64,000 bases of DNA from Flavobacteriales bacterium. Its GTDB lineage: Bacteria > Bacteroidota > Bacteroidia > Flavobacteriales_F > PHOS-HE28. The notes under the pieces were generated by a model. It was not told where the DNA came from. It did not search any database and saw nothing but the letters and a program-made list of their open reading frames with translations. This document shows positions 59,580-64,000 of this stretch, in pieces (position 1 is the first letter of the stretch; every line of letters starts with the position of its first letter). The stretch is taken from the NCBI GenBank assembly GCA_016716605.1, contig JADJWA010000001.1:1922001-1986000 (forward strand), read 5' to 3'. Both the position numbers and the translations under genes were made by a program.

Positions 59580-60161
59580 TCAGCCGTGCATGGTGGGCGC
59601 GGTGCCGTAGCGGCTCACCACGCCGGCCTCATGCGCCAGGAACTCTTTCCAGCGGCGGTCCACGTCCACACGCCCGCCATGCTGGCGAGCGAAGCCGATG
59701 AAGGTGGCGTAATGCCCCGCCTCGCTCTCCATCAATTCGCGGTAGAATGCGCGCAGTTCCTCGTCCGGGCATTCCTCGGTGAGCAGCTTGAAGCGCTCGC
59801 AGCTGCGCGCCTCGATCATGGCACTGAAGAGCAGCCGGTCCACGAGGCGCTCTTCGCGCGAACCATCCTTGCGCACGAAGGCGAGCAGCTCGTTCACATA
59901 GTGGTCCTTTCGCTCAGGACCCAATTCCCAGCCGCGTGCGTGGATGCGCTCCACCACTTGGCGGAAGTGGTCAAGCTCTTCCTGCGCGATGCGCAGCAGC
60001 TCTGCCACCAGCGCGCTGTTCTCCGGGTAGCGGGTGATCATGCTGATGGCGTTGCTGGCGGCCTTCTGCTCGCACCAGGCATGGTCCACGAGCAAGGTGC
60101 GCAGGTCGTTCTTCACGAGTTCCGCCCAGCGCGGATCGGTGGGGAGCTGGAGGCCGAGCAT
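59580..60161 (-). CDS. miaE: tRNA hydroxylase MiaE (di-iron)
   Basis: A 193-residue ferritin-like di-iron protein. The iron ligands are in DHAWCEQKAASN, AQEELDHFRQVVERI, SAMIEARSCERFKLL and MESEAGHYATFIGFA. MiaE hydroxylates the ms2i6A base of tRNA at position 37. The family match is clear from the repeated EExxH patterns. The start (MLGLQLPTDPRWAELVKNDL) is the first Met, preceded by TACTTCG 4 bases away. A terminator-like hairpin lies 30 bases upstream. Confidence 0.92.
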   Translation of the reverse strand: MLGLQLPTDPRWAELVKNDLRTLLVDHAWCEQKAASNAISMITRYPENSALVAELLRIAQEELDHFRQVVERIHARGWELGPERKDHYVNELLAFVRKDGSREERLVDRLLFSAMIEARSCERFKLLTEECPDEELRAFYRELMESEAGHYATFIGFARQHGGRVDVDRRWKEFLAHEAGVVSRYGTAPTMHG

Positions 60162-60191
60162 GGCGCGAAGTAAGGGCGGGGGATGAAAGCG

Positions 60192-60220
60192 CGGAGCCCC
60201 GCATGTCGTGCGGGGCTCCG
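60192..60220 (-). terminator. Rho-independent-like terminator after the Spy-like gene
   Basis: An 11-bp perfect stem (CGGAGCCCCGC with GCGGGGCTCCG) has a 7-base loop. The T run on the minus strand is short (CTTTC). It ends the Spy-like gene and separates it from miaE. Confidence 0.65.
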
Positions 60221-60232
60221 ATCCCAGCGCGG

Positions 60233-60598
60233 CTACTTCGCGGTATCGTGATGGCGGCGATGCTCATCGCGCTGGGCATTCAGCGCTTCCCACTTCGCGA
60301 ATTGCTCCGCAGTGAGGATGGCCTTCATCTCCGCTTGGTGCCTTTCGCGCTTCGCTTTCATCTCCGCGCGCATGGCTTCGCGCTTCGCTTCCTGCTCAGC
60401 GCGGCGTGCCTCTGAATGCTGGGCATGGGCCAAATGGAGGGCATTCACCTTCGCAGCCTGCTCTGGAGTGAGTTCGAGCACCGTGGTCAGGCGCTCGGTG
60501 CGCGCCTTTGCCATTTCCTCCGGGCTCCGCTTCACCTTGTCCTGTGCCGCAGCTGTCGCTGAGAAGAGCAGCATCGCAGCGATGATCGTGTTCCGCAT
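60233..60598 (-). CDS. Spy/CpxP-like periplasmic protein
   Basis: A 121-residue protein with signal MRNTIIAAMLLFSATAAA. The mature part is highly charged and helical: SPEEMAKARTERLTTVLELT, PEQAAKVNALHLAHAQHSEA and MKAILTAEQFAKWEALNAQR (LTxxQ-type repeats). Such proteins act as periplasmic chaperones or stress sensors in other bacteria. Here the role is inferred. The start at 60598 is at the signal peptide. Upstream in-frame codons are not conserved. Confidence 0.8.
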   Translation of the reverse strand: MRNTIIAAMLLFSATAAAQDKVKRSPEEMAKARTERLTTVLELTPEQAAKVNALHLAHAQHSEARRAEQEAKREAMRAEMKAKRERHQAEMKAILTAEQFAKWEALNAQRDEHRRHHDTAK

Positions 60599-60678
60599 GT
60601 TCGTGGTTGTTTGCGGCTGTGACGATGCCGCGCACGCAGGGTTCAACGGACCAGGACTGCGTTAACAGCGATTGGCTA

Positions 60679-61080
60679 TCAGCCCTTCCACACGAACTCT
60701 GCATCCGGGACATCCCAGGATTTCCCCGAGCGGTCGGTAACCACTACCTCTACGCGGAACCGGGTGCCCACCGGCAGATTCGAGATCATCGCCTTCATCG
60801 ATTCCGTCAGCGTGGGCTCCTTCGCATTCAGCCCGGCATCTTTCCCCTTGCAATCCCTCACACACAGGCGCAGCGAGACGATACGGGCGCCAGGCACGCA
60901 ACCCACAAGGTCCACAGCCTTCATCGAGTTCCATTGCGCAGCAGTGATGTCGCCGCCGGATTTGCCAGCGATGCGGATGGCGGGCGGGCCACCGTCTTCG
61001 GGGAGAACAACGGCTGCACGTGGATGGAAGGGTGCGGCGCTAAACAGCGCGGCAGCGAGGAGAGGGATTGGATTGAACAT
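60679..61080 (-). CDS. Exported protein with a GldM C-terminal-like domain
   Basis: A 133-residue protein with a signal-like N-terminus (MFNPIPLLAAALFSAAPF). The rest resembles the last domain of GldM, the T9SS motor protein: PAIRIAGKSGGDITAAQWNS, then EPTLTESMKAMISNLPVGTR and FRVEVVVTDRSGKSWDV. The resemblance is by pattern only. It would be a stand-alone domain. The role may be binding to T9SS components, which is inference. Confidence 0.55.
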   Translation of the reverse strand: MFNPIPLLAAALFSAAPFHPRAAVVLPEDGGPPAIRIAGKSGGDITAAQWNSMKAVDLVGCVPGARIVSLRLCVRDCKGKDAGLNAKEPTLTESMKAMISNLPVGTRFRVEVVVTDRSGKSWDVPDAEFVWKG

Positions 61081-61159
61081 GATGGGTGTGTTTGGTTACT
61101 CCCATCGAATGCAGGTATCACCGAATAGGTAACGGCACGGCGAACGGCCTGTCACAAGA

Positions 61160-62836
61160 TCAGCTCAACCCGCTGATCACGCCATTCGCATCGATGTCCA
61201 TGCCTTCCGCCGCAGGCACTTCAGGTAGTCCCGGCATGCGCATGATCTCGCCGCAGATGGGCACTACGAAGCCGGCACCCGCGCTGATCTCGATGTCGCG
61301 CACGGTGATGCGGAAGCCGGTGGGCGCGGCGCGCAGCTCCTTGTTGTCGCTGAAGCTGTACTGCGTCTTGGCCATGCAGATGGGCACGCCATCGAGGCCG
61401 AGCTTGCTTATCCGGCGCAAGGCGGTCTCGGCATCGCCGCTGTAGTCCACGCCATCAGCGCGGTAGATCTCGCGGGCGATGGTGGCGATCTTGTCCTTGA
61501 TGGAGAGTGAGAGGTCGTAGAGCGGTTTGAAATCGCTCTGGCCTTCGTCGATCACTTTCAGCACCGCGGCAGCCAGATCGGTCATGCCATCACCGCCTTT
61601 CGCGAAGCCTTGAGCGAGCACGGCCTCGGTGCCACGCTCCTTGCAGTAAGCCTTCACCATGTCAATCTCCTCCGCTGTATCCGTGGGGAAGTGGTTGATG
61701 GCCACCACGGCCTTTACACCGAATTTGCTGATGTTCTCGATATGGCGGCCCAAGTTGGCGAGACCGGCCTTTAGCTTGTCGGGCGCGGCATTGTTCACCT
61801 CCTTCACATCCACGCCGCCGTGGTAGCGCAACGCGCGCACCGTGGCCACGATCACCGCAGCTGCAGGTTTCAATCCCGCAGCGCGGCACTTGATGTCGAA
61901 GAATTTCTCCGCGCCTAGGTCCGCGCCGAAGCCCGCCTCCGTGACCACGTAGTCGCCGAGGCTGAGCCCCAATTTGGTGGCGAGCACGCTATTGACGCCT
62001 TGCGCGATGTTCGCGAAAGGACCGCCGTGCAGGATCGCCGGGTTGCCCTCGAGCGTCTGTACCAGATTCGGCTTGATGGCGTCCTTCAACAGGATGGCCA
62101 TGGCGGCTTCGGCCTTGAGGTCGCGGGCATACACGGGCGTGCGGTCCCAGCGCTGCCCCACGTAGATGTCGCCGAGGCGCTTCTTCAGGTCTTCGAACGA
62201 GGTGGCCAGGCAGAGGATGGCCATCACCTCACTCGCTGGGGTGATGTTGAATCCGTCCTCGCGCGGAACGCCGCCGTTCACGCCTCCGAGGCCGATGGTG
62301 ATCTTCCGCAGCGCGCGGTCGTTCATGTCCATCACGCGCTTCCAGGCGATGGTGCGCGGATCGATGCCCAGCGAGCGCTTGCGGTTCTGCAGGTTGTTGT
62401 CAATGAGCGCGGCGAGCAGGTTGTTGGCCTTCTCGATGGCGCTGAAGTCGCCGGTGAAGTGGAGGTTGATGTCCTCCATGGGCACCACCTGCGCGTAGCC
62501 GCCGCCGGCCGCGCCGCCTTTCATGCCGAACACGGGGCCCAGGCTCGGCTCGCGCAGCACCACGATGCTCTTCTTGCCCAGCTTGCTCAGCCCTTCGTGC
62601 AGCCCGATGCTGGTGGTGGTCTTGCCTTCACCCGCCGGCGTGGGGCTCACGGCCGTGACGAGGATGAGCTTGCCCTTCGCCAGCTTCTTCTCGTCAATGA
62701 GATTGATGGGAAGCTTCGCTTTGGTGCGGCCGTAGGGCTCGATCACTTCCGGGTCGACGCCGAGGTTCTTCGCAATCTCAGCGATGGGCTTCATGCGCGC
62801 GGCTTGCGCGATCTCGAGGTCGGTGGGGAAGGGCAT
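61160..62836 (-). CDS. fhs: Formate-tetrahydrofolate ligase
   Basis: A 558-residue enzyme that makes 10-formyl-THF from formate, THF and ATP. Motifs: the P-loop TPAGEGKTTTSIGLHEGLSK, LREPSLGPVFGMKGGAAGGG, GDFSAIEKANNLLAALIDN and the C-terminal CMAKTQYSFSDNKELRAAPT. The length matches the family. The start is the first Met (MPFPTDLEIAQAARMKPI). It probably serves one-carbon metabolism. It is not in an obvious operon. Confidence 0.97.
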   Translation of the reverse strand: MPFPTDLEIAQAARMKPIAEIAKNLGVDPEVIEPYGRTKAKLPINLIDEKKLAKGKLILVTAVSPTPAGEGKTTTSIGLHEGLSKLGKKSIVVLREPSLGPVFGMKGGAAGGGYAQVVPMEDINLHFTGDFSAIEKANNLLAALIDNNLQNRKRSLGIDPRTIAWKRVMDMNDRALRKITIGLGGVNGGVPREDGFNITPASEVMAILCLATSFEDLKKRLGDIYVGQRWDRTPVYARDLKAEAAMAILLKDAIKPNLVQTLEGNPAILHGGPFANIAQGVNSVLATKLGLSLGDYVVTEAGFGADLGAEKFFDIKCRAAGLKPAAAVIVATVRALRYHGGVDVKEVNNAAPDKLKAGLANLGRHIENISKFGVKAVVAINHFPTDTAEEIDMVKAYCKERGTEAVLAQGFAKGGDGMTDLAAAVLKVIDEGQSDFKPLYDLSLSIKDKIATIAREIYRADGVDYSGDAETALRRISKLGLDGVPICMAKTQYSFSDNKELRAAPTGFRITVRDIEISAGAGFVVPICGEIMRMPGLPEVPAAEGMDIDANGVISGLS

Positions 62837-62906
62837 GGGGGAACCTTGATGTTGGAATAGGAAAGATGGAACGGACGCGGTGACCGGTCGAAGATCGCAA
62901 TCGCCT

Positions 62907-64000
62907 TCACTCGTGCAACCCCACCCCGAAACCCGCGCTCCGCAGATCCTCCCAGAACCCCGGATAGCTCTTGGTCACCACTTGCGGGTCTGTGATGGTG
63001 ATGGTACCGAACTTCAAAGCCAAGGGTGCGAGCGCCAGCGCCATGCGATGGTCATGGTCCGGGTCAAAGGGCGCATCCGCAGCGTGGGTGACACCGCCCT
63101 TCACGGCGAAGGCACCATTGGCGAAGGCGGCCTCACCGCCCAATCGGGCCATGGCATCGGCCACGGCGTGCAGGCGATCGGTCTCTTTCACGCGAAGGTT
63201 GTCAAGGCCCGTGAGCACCGCGGACTGATTGAGTGCGGCCAGGGTGAAGGCCAGAGGCTGGAAGAGGTCGGGCACGGGCATGAGGTTGCGTGGAAGCTCC
63301 TCCCACCTACCCGACGTTGCGCGATGGCTGATGCGCGCACCGTCATCTGTGAAGCGCGTTTCCACCCACGGCGACCAGAGCTGCTGCGCTTCACGATCGC
63401 CTTGCATGGTGTCATCGGTGAGGCCTTGCAGCATGATCTCGCTGCCGGGACTGAGCGAAACGATCTCGTACCAGAACGCCGCGCTGCTCCAATCGGGCGG
63501 CACGGCGATGGGCGCGGGGATGTAGTCGCCGGGATCCACGCGCACGCCATCGAGCTCCAAACGCGGATAAACGCCGAAGTGCGCGAGCATCTTCAAGGTC
63601 ATGTGCACGAAGGGTTCGCTCAGCCGCGTGCCGGTCCAGCGCAGGGTGAGGCCCTCCTTCATGCGAGGCGCGATCATGAGCAAGGCGCTCAGGTATTGGC
63701 TGCTGATGGGCGAATCGAAGTGCACCTCTCCGCCTTTCAATGATCGGCCGCGCACGCGAAAACCCTCGGGCACACGGTCGATGTCGGCGCCGAGCTGTTT
63801 CAGCGCATTCACAAGGTCATCGTGCGGGCGCTCGAGCAGGCGCGGGATGCCTGTGAGGATATGCTCCTCGCCCACGCGTACGCTGGCCCAGGCAAGCAGG
63901 AAGCGGAAGGTGGTGCCGCCAGCGCCGCAGTCCATCATGCGCGGACCCTGTTCGAGCAATTCGCGCATCACGCGCGTGTCGTCGCCGTCGCTCAGGCCGG
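62907..64000 (-). CDS. aroA: 3-phosphoshikimate 1-carboxyvinyltransferase (EPSP synthase), partial
   Basis: The C-terminal ~364 residues are in the window. The N-terminus is beyond 64000. Motifs: DCGAGGTTFRFLLAW (shikimate/PEP site), LERPHDDLVNALKQLGAD, SSQYLSALLMIAPRM, and the catalytic-region RVKETDRLHAVADAMARLGG and DHDHRMALALAPLALKFG. EPSP synthase joins shikimate-3-phosphate and PEP in aromatic amino acid synthesis. The frame is open to the window end. Confidence 0.95.
   Translation of the reverse strand, partial: GLSDGDDTRVMRELLEQGPRMMDCGAGGTTFRFLLAWASVRVGEEHILTGIPRLLERPHDDLVNALKQLGADIDRVPEGFRVRGRSLKGGEVHFDSPISSQYLSALLMIAPRMKEGLTLRWTGTRLSEPFVHMTLKMLAHFGVYPRLELDGVRVDPGDYIPAPIAVPPDWSSAAFWYEIVSLSPGSEIMLQGLTDDTMQGDREAQQLWSPWVETRFTDDGARISHRATSGRWEELPRNLMPVPDLFQPLAFTLAALNQSAVLTGLDNLRVKETDRLHAVADAMARLGGEAAFANGAFAVKGGVTHAADAPFDPDHDHRMALALAPLALKFGTITITDPQVVTKSYPGFWEDLRSAGFGVGLHE

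Noticed and set aside
1..64000. tRNA, rRNA, CRISPR, insertion sequences, prophage
   Set aside because: I looked for tRNA T-loop patterns, regular direct repeats and transposase or integrase motifs and found none that held up.

Overview
The window looks like a GC-rich member of the Bacteroidota, most likely an uncultured Flavobacteriales lineage. Evidence for this: seven proteins end in type A sorting domains of the type IX secretion system (T9SS); the order rpmB-rpmG-DUF4295-ftsY is a Bacteroidota arrangement; an RND pump is fused to its own TolC-like channel; there are many 800-residue MacB/FtsX-type permeases; and candidate promoters resemble the Bacteroidota -7 box TAnnTTTG, with few Shine-Dalgarno sites. 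No rRNA, tRNA, CRISPR array, insertion sequence or prophage was seen.

Layout. 1-3.7 kb: a DUF1800/DUF1501 pair, exonuclease III and PyrF. 3.7-4.56 kb: a non-coding stretch with hairpins and a candidate small RNA. 4.6-7.8 kb: two T9SS cargo proteins. 7.9-11.2 kb: DUF2851, a DUF4956/VTC polyphosphate-polymerase pair and a divergent cytidine deaminase. 11.3-14 kb: pyruvate dehydrogenase E1 alpha and E2, then an ICMT-like methyltransferase. 14.1-16.1 kb: a MacA-like adaptor and a MacB-like ATPase. 16.2-22.3 kb: a heavy-metal RND operon (His-rich small protein, CusA-TolC fusion, adaptor). 22.7-25.3 kb: a NarL-type two-component system. 25.4-29 kb: a repeat-rich tail-fibre-like protein with T9SS partners. 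29-40.3 kb: two large ABC permeases, a desaturase with a CsbD-like gene, cold shock protein, a secreted esterase, a triple rhodanese and a T9SS protein. 40.2-52.6 kb: a region with gene remnants and regulators. 52.9-64 kb: mostly housekeeping genes (ftsY, ribosomal proteins, cinA, M16 protease, miaE, fhs, aroA).

The most unusual part is 40-52.6 kb. It holds three fragments of genes whose intact paralogues are also in this window: the 3' end of an ABC permease, the 3' end of a TolB-like lipoprotein, and the 5' end of an AraC-family regulator. The AraC fragment runs in frame into a large propeller-type sensor histidine kinase. The kinase's apparent signal peptide begins at a methionine inside the AraC-derived segment. 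A response regulator nearby is flanked on both sides by the same palindrome (core ACCCAAATGGGTGG), a plausible operator set for this local circuit.

Functions were assigned by reading translated motifs. No database search was run. Start codons were often moved downstream of the longest open frame, using signal peptides, family N-termini, overlaps and promoter-like boxes, as noted in each entry.
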